In this document: one piece after another, positions 53,629 through 64,000 of the stretch | Layout of the letters: each line of letters starts with the position of its first letter | Position numbering within the stretch: the stretch's first letter is position 1 | Assembly: GCF_020509005.1 (NCBI RefSeq) | Contig: NC_063015.1 | Span: 4,402,001 to 4,466,000 of the forward strand | Direction of reading: 5' to 3' | Source of the DNA: Fulvia fulva | Lineage: Eukaryota; Ascomycota; Dothideomycetes; Mycosphaerellales; Mycosphaerellaceae | Length of the DNA: 64,000 nt | Notes under the pieces: model-generated | Seen by the model: only the letters and a program-made list of their open reading frames with translations | The model's database searches: none | What the model was told of the DNA's origin: nothing | Made by a program: the position numbers and the translations under genes

Positions 53629-53884
53629 CGCTTCAATGGGTCAGACGGACGATGATGTGTCGAGATGCTAGTTGACGTTCAATGTGCTTCGGCTTGTTCG
53701 GTGGCGATGCGGAATGATCTGCCGCATCTCGGCCGATTGGTCCGCACCTCAGACCTGAAGTCGAGCGTCGAATTTGGCCATGCGCTTCAACAATCTTCCA
53801 CCTCACTCGACTCTGTTCTTCGATCTGAAAACACGCCGTCGTGTGTCGGTCGCATAGCATATTGCGTTACTGTCGAGAGCCAAT
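53629..53884. promoter_or_regulatory. Shared divergent promoter region
   Basis: 256 bp between the start codons of bL34m and the Myb-like gene. No factor site was assigned. Confidence 0.35.
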
Positions 53885-55277
53885 ATGTCCAACAAACCAT
53901 TCCCACCACTTGTGCACCACAAGACCACATATCTGCAACCCGCCGATGCCGCCAAATCGCTAGCAGCATACCTCGAAAAATCGCGAAAATGCGCCCACCT
54001 TCACCCAGACGCATGGCTTGACCCTACAGGCATTCGCTTCGGTCCCAAAAGCGGTCCGAATGGTGGATGGGCCATACATCACCTCAGGCGCATAGAAGCA
54101 GGTCTTCGCGGCGAGTCACTAGCAGTCGAGTCGCGCGATGACCTTGCAGCTCAACTCGGCGAAGAAGTTCTGAAGGAACAAGATCCATACGCCGCTGAAA
54201 TCGAAGAGACGAATGCTGGAGACGACACACGCGTGGACGCGGCAATTGACGAGACACAACACAAGAACGAAAACGAGAAGACACGGAAGAAGCGTGAGAA
54301 GAAGGAGCGTGCCAAGCGTGAAAGGGAAGAACGTGAGGGTGGTGCTTCTACATCAGCTGGCAGCGAGAGTAGCAAGAAGCGAAAGCGCGCGGCTGAGACA
54401 AGCGACGCCGACTCGAAAGCGCCCGGCACTGGAGCCAATACACCATACGCAGACTCCATGACAGCACATTCGGAAACCTGGCAGACACAGCAAGAGTTCG
54501 CGCAAGACCAGGATATGCTGGAGGGTGAGATGGGCGACCGCGGCGCACCGGTCACCAAGCAGGGTGGTGTCCCTGCACCAGTCGTACAGCACGATCAGCA
54601 AGGAGGCGTGATAGTGCCGAAGAAAGCACTGTCGGCAGAGAAGAAGGCGGCGCGTAAGGCTGCTAAGAAGGCAAGACGAGCTGAGGAGTCGGCAGCTGGT
54701 GCCAACACTGCAGGTTAGCAACCGGTTGTGTCTAGTGCCAAGCCTACATTCAGCTCTCTGACATCTGCGCGTCAAGCACAAGCCGACGCAGCCTCTGCGG
54801 CAAAGAAGCAATGTAAGTAATGGAGATGTTGCAATGCTTGATGCGCCACCTCAGAACATTATTATTAACGTGTCCATAGCATCGTCCCTCGGTCCAGCTG
54901 GTGAGCCTCTGGCACCGGGCGCACCAACTTGGCGAAAACAAATACATCCGTTCACTGAGGAGGAAGATGCGACCATCATCCGACTGCACGCCAATGGAGT
55001 GAAGTTCAAGCTCATTGCTGCACAGCTTGACAGAAACACTCTGTCCGTGGAGAATCGCTTCCACCACCACCTCTCGAGAGGTAAGATCACTATCAACAAG
55101 TCCGCGGATCCCCAGACCAAGCGGTACTACTTCAGCAAGGCGGAGGACGATACGATTGTGGAGATGCGCGGGAACGGCATGGACTTCAGGAAGATCGCGG
55201 CGCGGCTTGGGAGGACCGAGAGTACTGTGAAGCATCGATACTACCGCTGGCTCGAGCCTGGTGCATCCAAAGAGTGA
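53885..55277 (+). CDS. Myb/SANT-like protein, three-exon model
   Basis: Model: exons 53885-54713, 54777-54812 and 54880-55277, 420 residues. The second intron is textbook (GTAAGT..CATAG, 67 bp). The first (63 bp, CTGAC branch, AAG end) is needed to remove an in-frame TAG at 54716 and keeps frame. The N-terminal part has a conserved-looking domain (LHPDAWLDPTGIRFGPKSG), then a long Lys/Glu helix and basic clusters. The C-terminus has two Myb/SANT-type helices-turn-helix: FTEEEDATIIRLHANGVKF and YFSKAEDDTIVEMRGNGMDF, each ending in HR or RF..HL. Probably a nuclear DNA-binding protein. If the first intron is wrong, two separate genes (277 and 147 residues) are the alternative. Confidence 0.65.
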
Positions 55278-55383
55278 TCGAGGAGCTTCGCGCACACCAG
55301 CGCACGTCGCACAGCCGGCAGCAGAACATTGGAGTCGTGGTAATGCACAACGCGCTTTTTCGCTACGATACACTACATAATGT

Positions 55384-56829
55384 CTACAATTCCTTCTCCG
55401 GCGTCCCATTCACTGTGAACGTCTTCTGCCCCGAGATATCAATCTTCCCGTCACTCACCTTCTTCTCGCTCGTCCAGCCCACAGCTTTCAATCGCTCCGT
55501 CAAGATCGGGTGTGAGTAGTGGTACGATGAGTAGTATGAGTCAGCGTCCTGCGCCAACATTAGCATCCTGCACCGCACAATGGCCCCAGTGGATCAGCGA
55601 CTTACCATGCTGCTGAGATTCTGGATCTGTAGTTTGATGAGCGAGCTCGCCAAATCCTTTGCATATCCCAACTTCTTCCCGAACGCATCCGCCTCAAACT
55701 CAAACTTCCTCGTCATAATGTTCATCCCCAGCTTCACCAAGCTATCCGTCGGGCTCAACACATCGTTGAAGAGGATGAATCCGATAATGATAGGTCTCTC
55801 CGCCACGAAGCCAAACGCCCTGTACAAACTAGCGTTGTTGATGAATACACCGAAAAGCGCAAACACGTAAAGCAAATGGAAACTGCTAATACCCAAGAGC
55901 TTCGAGGTGTGTCCCATCTTCCAGTGTCCCAGCTCGTGTGCAAGCACTGCCTCGACTTCTTGCGCGGAAGCTTTGTTCAGGAGGGTATCGTAGATGACAA
56001 TCTTCTTCGGCAAGAAGGGGAGACCGGTGAAGTATGCATTACTATGCGCGCTCCTCTTACTCCCATCAATGACCTGCAGCTCCTGCAGTGGGAAGGAAAG
56101 TTTGCCCGCCAATGCCTCCACCCTCGTCTTGAGATCTCCTGGTTCGAGCGGTGTGAGTTTGTTGAAGAGTGGGACAATCAAGGTTGGGTAGAGGACGACA
56201 GCACCCAGTTGTACCACAAGCATGAAGAGCCAGATGTAGAAGAAGAAGTTGTCGCCAGTTTTCTGGATGATCTTGAGGAAAGCGGAGCCGATGGGGACAC
56301 CGAACGCAAGGGAAAGAGCGAGGCCCTTGATCTTGTCGGTGAAGAAGAGGGAGAGAGTTTGTTTATTGAAGCCGTATTTCTCCTCGAGCACGAAGTGGTA
56401 GTACAAGCCGAATGGGAGGTTGATGAGAGTTTCGGCGAGAGACATGGTGAAGATGAAGACCAGAGACTGCGTGATCTCTCCCTGGAAGCGGGAGGGGAGG
56501 TACTTCAGCGTGAAGCCGCCAGCGAGGGACCAGAGGTATGGAAGCCAGTCGTGTTGGATTGTGATGTAGTTCTTAAGCTGTCCGAAGAGTCCCGATGCGA
56601 TTGTGAACTTGGCCTTACTGCGACCGTATGCTTGTGACTTGTCGAATGTCTTCTGATCTACCTCTTCCTTCAGCTGAGGGGGAATTGTCTTTCGTTGCAG
56701 GACGCGGTATTGGCGGGAGAGGAGCCATGCTTCGAGGGCGAACTCGCCGAGGGCGAAGGTGACGAGGATGGGTTTCCAGGGAATGGCGGAGTTGTCCAGT
56801 GGTGCCGCTAGGCGGCGGAGGAAGTCCAT
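55384..56829 (-). CDS. STE24: CAAX prenyl protease 1 (Ste24)
   Basis: 462 residues, exons 55606-56829 and 55384-55548 with a 57-bp GTAAGT..CAG intron. Seven or so hydrophobic segments span the ER membrane. The zinc-metalloprotease motif HELGH is at 298-302 and the third ligand lies in FEFEADAFGKKLGY. The second exon supplies the conserved YYSSYHYSHPILTERLKAV. Ste24 removes the last three residues of prenylated CAAX proteins and processes a-factor-type pheromone precursors. Length and motifs match the family throughout. Confidence 0.96.
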
Positions 56830-57752
56830 GGTGGTGGCGGTGGAGGGGGTGGTAAGGAACGTGGTGACGGAGGGAGAGATGAGATCTTACTGTACAGTTT
56901 CGTGGATGGAGCTACGTTGCATGTGTTTGCTCCCTGCATGACCCCACGCGAGACAAGGCTGTTGGTGGTCAGACCAATCTGCGCTACATCTGAATGAGGC
57001 GAATGAGATGGTCTGAATCATCGGTCGTTCTCCTTGGACTTCTGTTTCTTGTTCATTCCAACAACATCACCTCCATCGTTCATCGCAGCATCATCGCCAT
57101 CTATACTACCGACAAATGACCTATGGCATACCCCACCGACGACTCCGCTTGGTTCTCGTAATGAACAAGACCACGGACAAGTCCACCCGATGTTCCTCCA
57201 CAAGACAACAAACAAACTTCAGCCACGAGTACCTCAAAGCAGTTACTTTGCCATGCCGAGCCTCGTGGGCTCTTGGGATGATGTCTCGTATACCTTGGAC
57301 GCCGCAGAAGGACCGCACATTGTGCCCTGCCGACAACGCCTCGAACCTGTTCCTCTTCTCCGCTAGAAGCCTCAAAGGGAGACCCCGCTTCGCCCGCTCT
57401 GCAGCGTCGCAGCCGTAGCTTCAAGAACGCCTCCCGGAAGCTCGATCTATACCGCAAGAGGGAGGAGAGCGGCTCGTTTCCAAGTGAGCTGTGCTCGGCA
57501 GCATGATGTCAGTCATCGTGAACATTTCCGATCAGGAAGAAGTCGGCCCGGCAAGTGCAGCCACGAGGCGATCTTACACGCACGATGGTCGTGTGCCTGC
57601 AGGACACGGATGCGCCTTGGACTGAGAGGGGTAGATCTAACGATCTAGTAAGGCGGCCAAGGGCATTGGCGCGAAGAACAAGTAGAGAGCGCAGGCCGCG
57701 ATCGCGGAAGGTGAGAGCGGAGGTTGTGATTTCGTTGCTGTCCATTTCCAAG
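56830..57752. other. Intergenic, no gene seen
   Basis: Overlapping short frames only. It contains the upstream regions of the Ste24 and GH32 genes, which are transcribed away from each other. Confidence 0.4.
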
Positions 57753-59623
57753 ATGCAGCTCAAGAACATCCTCCCAGCGGGGGCGTTGCTTGCTGGCCAT
57801 GTTGCGGCGGAGGTCACTGCCAACCCGACCTCCACTTACTACCGCCCAGGCGTACCGGTAGGAACTCCAGCACCAGGGAACTACACCAGCTACCTGAGAC
57901 CGAGAGTTCATTATTCTCCGCCGATCAACTTCATGAATGGTGAGACTTGTCAGGTTCAGGACCAATGGGTTGTTACTAACTTCAACAGACCCCAATGGCA
58001 TGCACAGAGGAGCAGACGGTACCTGGCATTTGTACTATCAATACAACCCAGTGACTCCCGTCGCTGGCAACCAGGTATGTGCGGTTGGGGAGACCCTGGA
58101 ATGGCACTGACGAGGCCACAGCACTGGGGGCACGCCACTTCTAGGGATCTGTACACTTGGGAGAATCAGAAGATTCCATTCTTCCCACCAAACAACTACA
58201 CGGTAAGCCAAGCAGTGCATAGCAACGGGTTATGCCTTCTGACACGCAGCAGAATGTCTTCAGTGGATCTGCGGTAGTCGACACGAACAACACATCTGGC
58301 TTCTTCCCCGACCAAGACAATGGTGTGGTGGCAATCTATACACTCGCAGAATACCCGGGCGGCGTACAAGGAGTGCAGTACCAGGCGATCGCATACAGCA
58401 GAGACGATGGCTACACCTTCGAAGCCTACGAAGGCAACCCAGTCTTTGATTTGAATTCGACACAGTTCAGAGACCCATACGTCGTCTGGGACGCAGCGCA
58501 CGAGCAATGGGTGATGACTATTGCCTTTGCCGCAGAGTTCACAATCGGCGTATACACCTCGAGCAACCTGAAAGAGTGGACACACGCCTCGAACTTCACG
58601 AAGCACGGATACCTTGGTGTGCAGTACGAATGCCCGAACATGCTCCAGATGCCCATGGAAGGTCAAGACGAGCCAGTCTGGGTCCTGATTCTGTCCCTGA
58701 ACCCAGGAGGTCCGCGTGGCGGCAGCGTAACGCAATACTTCGCAGGAGATTTCAACGGCACCCATTTCACTCCGTACGACTCCGGCACCCGTCTCACAGA
58801 TTTCGGTAAGGACAACTACGCCGCCCAGTTCTTCAACGGCATCCCCCGAAACGAGTCTCAAGTCGCCCTCGGCTGGGCCTCAAACTGGCAATACACTCAG
58901 ATCGTCCCCACCGGTCTCCTCGAGAACGGTCAATACCGCAGCGCCCTGACTCTCCCACGTTCCCACCACCTCGCCAATATTTCCGCACGAGGCTACGACC
59001 TCATATCCGAAGTTCACAACATCAGCGCCATCCTTGACCAGGAACTCGCCTACGAGAGCAACCTTGGCAATGGCACCGTCCTTGCTGACTTCGCCAATGT
59101 CGAATCCGGGGCAATCTACTTCGAAGCCAACCTCACAGGCCTCACAGTTTCTACCCTCCGCGGCGTTGCAAACTTCACCATCTCTTCCTCCATCTCAGGC
59201 GAATACATCCGCGGCGGCATCAACGCAGCCGGCGGTCCAGGAATCTGGGTAGACCACAGCAACATCCGCGGTTTCGACAACCCTTACTTCAACGACAAGT
59301 TCTCCGAGGAAGGACTCTTCACGCCCGCCATGGTGCCGGAATCTGGCCTCGCCGCTTCGAACTCGAGCTTCAACTTGGGTGTCGTTGTGGATCGGAGTAT
59401 TTTGGAGGTGTACTTGAATGGTGGACAGGTTGCGGGGACGTTTAGCTTTTTCCCGACTGCGGCGTTGGACACGGTGGCGATTCGGTTTGGGAATGTACCG
59501 GAGAGTGCGACGAGTGCGGCGAGTGTGTGGGCATTGAGGGATACATGGGCGGAGCAGGCGAATGCTAATGGGACTGTTGTGGGGAATGTTACGGAGACAC
59601 TGGGGAGTATGAAGTTACTTTAG
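57753..59623 (+). CDS. Secreted GH32 beta-fructofuranosidase / exo-inulinase
   Basis: 575 residues from exons 57753-57939, 57989-58074, 58122-58202 and 58250-59623; the introns are 47-49 bp (GTGAGA, GTATGT, GTAAGC). A signal peptide ([17 protein letters not shown]) starts the protein. The nucleophile is D63 in NFMNDPNG, formed across the first splice. The RDP motif that stabilises the transition state is at 192-194, and the acid/base Glu is in YECPNM (E245). Several NxT/S sites suggest glycosylation, and the beta-sandwich module ends the protein. It hydrolyses terminal fructose from sucrose or fructans outside the cell; invertase versus inulinase cannot be told from these motifs. Confidence 0.95.
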
Positions 59624-59679
59624 ACAGCGCAAGGAATCTGTAGGGTACCGATTGAAACCTCACGAATCGTGAGCCGCCA

Positions 59680-60255
59680 TCAGCCTCTCAGTTGGTATAA
59701 TCGCACTCGCAATTCCCGGTGTGGCACGGCAGTATCAACGACACACGTGATAATGGCTTTTGACGAGGTCGAGGAGGGAAAAGTGGCCTTGGCCGTCTGC
59801 AATTCCCAAAGAGCTATTATACCGCCAACGTAAACACTCGGAGCGGCCACATCTTTCTCGCACTCCGTCAGTGTTAGCATAAAGTCAACAAGAGCATCGG
59901 CTGTGTATAACCTAGAGTCTGAAGTGATGTCCTCGTGAACACGCTTGAGCAGAATCACGTTTAGCTTGATGTACTGTGCAACGGCCTCAATCTCACATCC
60001 GGCGGCGTTGTAGTCCAGACAGAGCCGGAGCAAGGATGATGACAGTACAGCACTGGTCTGTACTACCTGGAGGACGGCGCTTGCTGCACCGATGCCTTCT
60101 ATGCTTTGCAATGATAACGGGTAACAATCTGCCGAGGCCGAGGTTGTGATGTTCAGCCTGAGATGCTGGTCGGTGGGTAGAGTCAATACAGGAAGCGCGA
60201 GCGACAGCTCAAATGCTCTTTTGGTGGACAGTGTGACGTTCTTATCCGAACACAC
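59680..60255 (-). pseudogene. Truncated protein resembling fungal STAND N-terminal domain
   Basis: About 190 residues. The helical stretch IEGIGAASAVLQVVQTSAVL, then RLCLDYNAAGCEIEAVAQYI, resembles the N-terminal domain found on fungal NLR/STAND and related regulators. No ATPase domain follows in any frame before the neighbouring gene. It could be a stand-alone small protein, or a remnant cut by the adjacent retroelement. The similarity is weak and by pattern only. Confidence 0.4.
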
Positions 60256-60441
60256 CGCCGGCTTGGCGCTCAGCTTTGTATTTAGATTTCTCTTAGGTAG
60301 CTTTCCTGTATCTCAGATTCACACTCGCCAAGGTTCTCACATCTGGTAGCTTCCCTTCCTTTCAGCCTTTCTATCAGGTTGAATCAGCCTATAAGTGAAT
60401 CTCCTGAGCTGTAAGTCTCCAACTTACGCCTCAGTCGGACC

Positions 60442-61608
60442 TTGGTGCTAAAGCTGAGCGAGGTAACCTCACCAACCTTATCTCAGCTCCTACGAACGGG
60501 GCGGGCCACTCAAACCTTCAGCATAGAGGACACCAACCAACACCCTAATCAAGGCGGTTATCACCTGCCGGATCAGCAAGGTTTCGCCACTCATCCAGTC
60601 GGAGAGGGCCTAGCCTGTGGTCGCGCCCTAGGCGACAACCACGCGGCTTAGCCTACTGGCCTGAACGACACCTTTAGGGCCACTCAGGCTGTACCCCTAG
60701 CTACTCGGTCGCACCGCCGCCCTGACCGCGATGGCGACGCGGAGATGGATGGGGCGGACTACCTAGACGAAGATGACTTCGGCCTGCATGACGAGCCAGC
60801 TGGCAGAGGCAAGGCGCCTAGGATAGGGGATCCCCCTGTTCTGAAGTCTAACGCTCAGAACGACGAGTGCCTTAACTGGATATCGTCTGTTAGAGCCTGG
60901 ATTAGCCTGAATAAGAAATGGATTGTCAAACGACGCCTTTCCGACCTGGAGAAACTAGAGCTCGTCAGCAGCTTCGTCGGTGGCGACTTCAACCAGTTAT
61001 GGTTTGAAGCCATCGAAGAAACGCGCCTGAAACCCCCTCATCTCAGGCACGGCGATTTCGACGACATGATCACGCAGATCTCTGACTTCATAGTCGACCT
61101 GGACTATTAGGAGCAGATCTAGCGTAAGTAGGAGACTACCCGTCAAACTAGGAGTGTCAGGACCTTCATCAGGTCGCTCAGGCTGACCAGGAGCCGTATG
61201 ACTCCCCTACTAGATGACTTCACCTACCTGCGCAAGTTTTCAGCCGGCCTAAAGCCCGATGTGCTAGCTGAACTAGACAATCGTAACTTCCGAGCGACTA
61301 ACACGAATATCCGCGTCTACTTCTAGCAGGCTATTGCAGCCGACCAGCGACTCTATCTTAGCCGCGGAAGAGACCAGAAGCTGGCCGCAATGATGTCAGC
61401 CGTCGAGAAGTTCGCAGACGGGGACACTGAAGCCTTTGCAGCTCTCCGGAGCGACTCAGGTGGCTCGGCGCGCGGCAGAGGCCGCGGCGGACGTGGACGC
61501 GGGCGAGGCAATCGTAGAGGCCCCTCCGGGCGCTCAGACGAATGCTACAACTGTGGCAAGACAGGCCACTTCGCGCGCGACTGCTCTAAGCCAAAAAATA
61601 GAGCCTGA
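60442..61608 (+). pseudogene. Gag of gypsy D
   Basis: The frame runs through about five TAG stops. It includes CLNWISSVRAWISLNKKWIV, LEKLELVSSFVGGDFNQLWF and GLKPDVLAELDNR (capsid-like), an Arg-Gly run, and a zinc knuckle CYNCGKTGHFARDC. It ends in TGA at 61606, the one stop that looks natural. Confidence 0.75.
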
Positions 61609-61744
61609 GACGTCTCAATCGAGGCAGACGTACTCAGGATCATCAGACGCCTCTGCACCCCCACCTGGAGAATCCTACTAGGATGGGACGACCCCAGCTG
61701 CTAAGGGTGAGGCTCAGCAGACATAAGTAGAAGAGGATGGAGCA

Positions 61745-64000
61745 TTGTCTTTATCTAAAGAACCCGAGTCGGAGACTGAAGAGGAGGTCGACCACACGAT
61801 AGAGAGGCTGACAGCGATGGGCGGAGGGCTCTTCACTGTCGATGCCCGCTTAGGACCTAGTCAGGTTCGGGCCAAGGTTACCCTGGACTACGCAGCCTCC
61901 AAAGTGTACCTCTCAGCCCGAAAATCGAAGCAACTCCCCCGATCGCTTTTCAGGGACTTGCCGCCAGCAAGGATCGTCCTCTCGAACGGTGAGGAGATCA
62001 TTTCTACTTAGGGTATCCTTCTGCTATATCAGATTGGCACCTAGTAGGACACAGTCCCCGCTAGAGTCATCGACATAGAAGGATTTAACCTTATCCTGGG
62101 CCTCAAGTGGTTCTAGGAAGTCAACCCTGACGTAAACTAGCAGTCTGGCTCTACCAGACTACGGGACCGGCGTGGCCGGTACCACACGATCAGGTCGCAC
62201 TCTAAGGTGTTCGACCTGAAGGACGACGAAGGCGAGCTAGAAATGTTCAACTCTATATGTTTAGCAGACTTCGCTATACGACACGAAGGACCCTAGCTCT
62301 TCTGCTCGCTTAGGCGACTCCCCGACGATGCCCTAGTTAACATCGACTTCGAGGAGCACGGCTTAGATGAGGCATACGAACGCCTCATAGCTATAGTAGG
62401 GGACCTAGACGACGAGTCTTAGCTACCGCAGGTAGGTGACTAGGTCTTCCAGACGTTGGTTGATCTCTTCCTAGAGATCTAGAGAGCTTAGCTCCCGGCC
62501 AGACTCCTACGGAAGAGAGCTTTCGACCACACTATCCCTACTAGTGACGCTCGACCCATTAACCAGCCCGTATACCGTCTGAACCCGGGTCAGCTTCGAG
62601 AACAGGCTCGCTAGATCCAGATGCTCCTTGATCGCGGACTGATCAAGGTCTCGTCCTCACCCTAGGGATCCCTAGTCCTCTTTGTCCCCAAGCCAGACGG
62701 CTAGTAGCGTATGTGTATCGACTATCGCGCCCTAAACGCCGCAACCACTAAAAACGGCTTCCCCCTCCTACGCATCTAGGAGTGCCTAGATACGGTCGCG
62801 AAGGCTGAATACTTCAGCAAACTAGACCTGGTCTTAGGGTACTAGCAGCTGCTAATCGACTTAGCCGACACGTACAAGACTGCGTTCAACACTAGGGATA
62901 GGAAGTACGAGTTCCTCGTCATGCCCTTTGGGCTAACAAACGCCCCAGCCTCGTTTTAGTCTATAATGAACGAGATCCTAAGAGATCTGCTTTGGAAGAA
63001 GGTCGTCGTGTACCTCGAGGACATCCTAGTCTTCTTAGACTCTAAGGAACAGCACGAAAAAGACCTGAAGGAGGTCTTCGACCGCCTAAAGAAAGCTGAA
63101 CTGTTCTACTCCCCTAAGAAGTACGACATTGGAGTCAAGTCAGTCACCTTCTGCGGGCATTAGATCGAGAAGAATTCGATCAGGCCACTACGAGACAAGA
63201 TCGACGCGATCAACAGTTGGCCTACGCCTACTAATGCATAGCAGATCAGGCAGTTCCTTGGCCTCGTAGGCTACTACCGCCGCTTTATTAAGGGCTTCGC
63301 GAAACTCGTAGCACCCCTCTTAGATCTTCTTAAGGAAAGCGACGAGTCCCTTAGGCGGAAAAAGCGTCGCCCAGTACGATGGAACGCCTAGTACGTATAC
63401 GCTTTTAAGAGCCTAAAGCTCGCGCTGACCTCAGGGCCTATGCTGATCCCGCCTGACCCTAAGAAGCCCTTCACGATTGAGACTGATGCATCTGAATAGG
63501 CTGTAGGCGCTGCTCTCTATCAAATAGGAGCTGACAACTAGCTACACCCTGTGGCCTTCTCTAGAAGGAAGCTTTAGGGAGCCGAGCTGAATTACCTAGT
63601 TCACGAAAAGGAGGGCCTAGCAATTAAGGAAGCCCTCCGAACCTGGGACAACTACGTAGAAAATGGCTATACGGTCACGATCCTGACCGATCACTAGTCG
63701 CTTAGGTACCTTAACAGCACTAAGGGCCAGAGCAAGAGGATCGCACGATAGGCTAAAGAGTTTCAGCAATACAACTTGGACATCAGGTATCGTAAGGGGG
63801 AAGAGGCGATCGTTCCCCATGCGCTCTCCCGTCGGCCTGACTTTATCGGAGAAGGACCTGCTAACCTGGCTTAGCCGGTTGAGCAACTCGTAGCTATGAG
63901 ATTCAAAGCTGACGAGACCGACTTGTTCCCTAAACTGATGAGGCAGTTCAAGTTGACGGGACAGATGCTAACTTGCGGTCCCCACCTCGAGAGCTTGATT
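61745..64000 (+). pseudogene. Pol of gypsy D (protease, RT, RNase H), 3' end outside
   Basis: A retropepsin-like region (about 61840-62120; KVTLDYAASKVYLSA) has the catalytic DS/TG replaced by DYAA. Reverse transcriptase (about 62500-63170) has [39 protein letters not shown] and, at the catalytic site, YLEDILVF instead of YLDD. RNase H (about 63420-63850) has ETDAS and LNYLVHEKEGLAIKEALRTW. At least 25 stops interrupt the frame, all TAG, at sites where the family expects Gln or Trp. Confidence 0.8.

Larger units (their letters stand above)
60300..64000 (+). mobile_element. Gypsy-type retrotransposon D, partial (runs off the window)
   Basis: Gag with a zinc knuckle is followed by protease-like, RT and RNase H sequence in gypsy order. 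The 5' LTR was not delimited; it should lie at or left of about 60.4 kb. CA and TG are still frequent, so RIP-type change is lighter than in region 1, although stops are many. Confidence 0.85.

Noticed and set aside
54719..54818. Stop-codon read-through extending the 277-residue frame by 34 codons
   Set aside because: A 63-bp intron with a branch point explains the TAG more simply and joins in frame to the Myb-like exon; kept only as an alternative.
1..64000. CRISPR arrays, operons, ribosome binding sites, riboswitches
   Set aside because: No regularly spaced repeats with unique spacers were seen, and the spliced genes show a eukaryotic genome.

Overview
The window is nuclear DNA of a filamentous ascomycete. 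The genes are GC-rich with short GT..AG introns (about 47-97 bp) and fungal-type branch points. There are F-box-like and GPI-anchored cell-wall genes typical of Dothideomycetes, Fot1/pogo, hAT, copia and gypsy transposons, and CpA-to-TpA mutation of repeats (repeat-induced point mutation, RIP). A Mycosphaerella-like Dothideomycete is my best inference; no marker in the window fixes the species.

Region 1 (1 to about 23.8 kb) is a graveyard of nested transposons. It starts with the tail and LTR of a lightly mutated copia element. Next come a heavily mutated gypsy element cut off inside its reverse transcriptase, and an LTR element (184-bp LTRs at 4200 and 12582) that has gag and no recognised pol and carries a reversed, mutated copia copy lacking its 5' LTR. 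Then follows a three-level nest: a hAT transposon, interrupted by a Fot1/pogo element with perfect TA duplications, itself interrupted by a full-length gypsy chromovirus-like element (14815-21105). The gypsy element has 520-bp LTRs that look identical, a 5-bp duplication, and open gag and pol frames. Everything except that gypsy element and the outer edges is saturated with RIP-type mutations, so the gypsy element arrived after mutation stopped acting here.

Region 2 (about 23.8-33 kb) is a fast-changing accessory stretch. It holds three paralogues of an unfamiliar family (a short N-terminal domain, in two of them followed by a ubiquitin-like domain), and a pair of paralogous hypothetical genes. 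One of that pair is destroyed by a 444-bp inverted-repeat element with 9-bp target duplications. A disordered-protein gene and a small spliced coiled-coil gene complete it.

Region 3 (33-60 kb) is gene-dense and mostly ordinary. It holds a gamma-glutamylcyclotransferase-like protein, a 1417-residue disordered protein, a GPI-anchored wall protein, a WD40-cyclophilin, an NFX1-type zinc-finger protein, a cluster of F-box-like genes (one broken by a 324-bp repeat whose mutated twin lies at 13.0 kb), mitochondrial ribosomal protein bL34, a Myb-like protein, the Ste24 CAAX protease and a secreted GH32 invertase/inulinase. Several small or spliced genes were rebuilt by joining exons.

Region 4 (59.7-64 kb) is a truncated gene resembling the fungal STAND N-terminal domain, followed by a second gypsy element running off the window. 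That element is lightly mutated, and every stop inside its pol frame is TAG.
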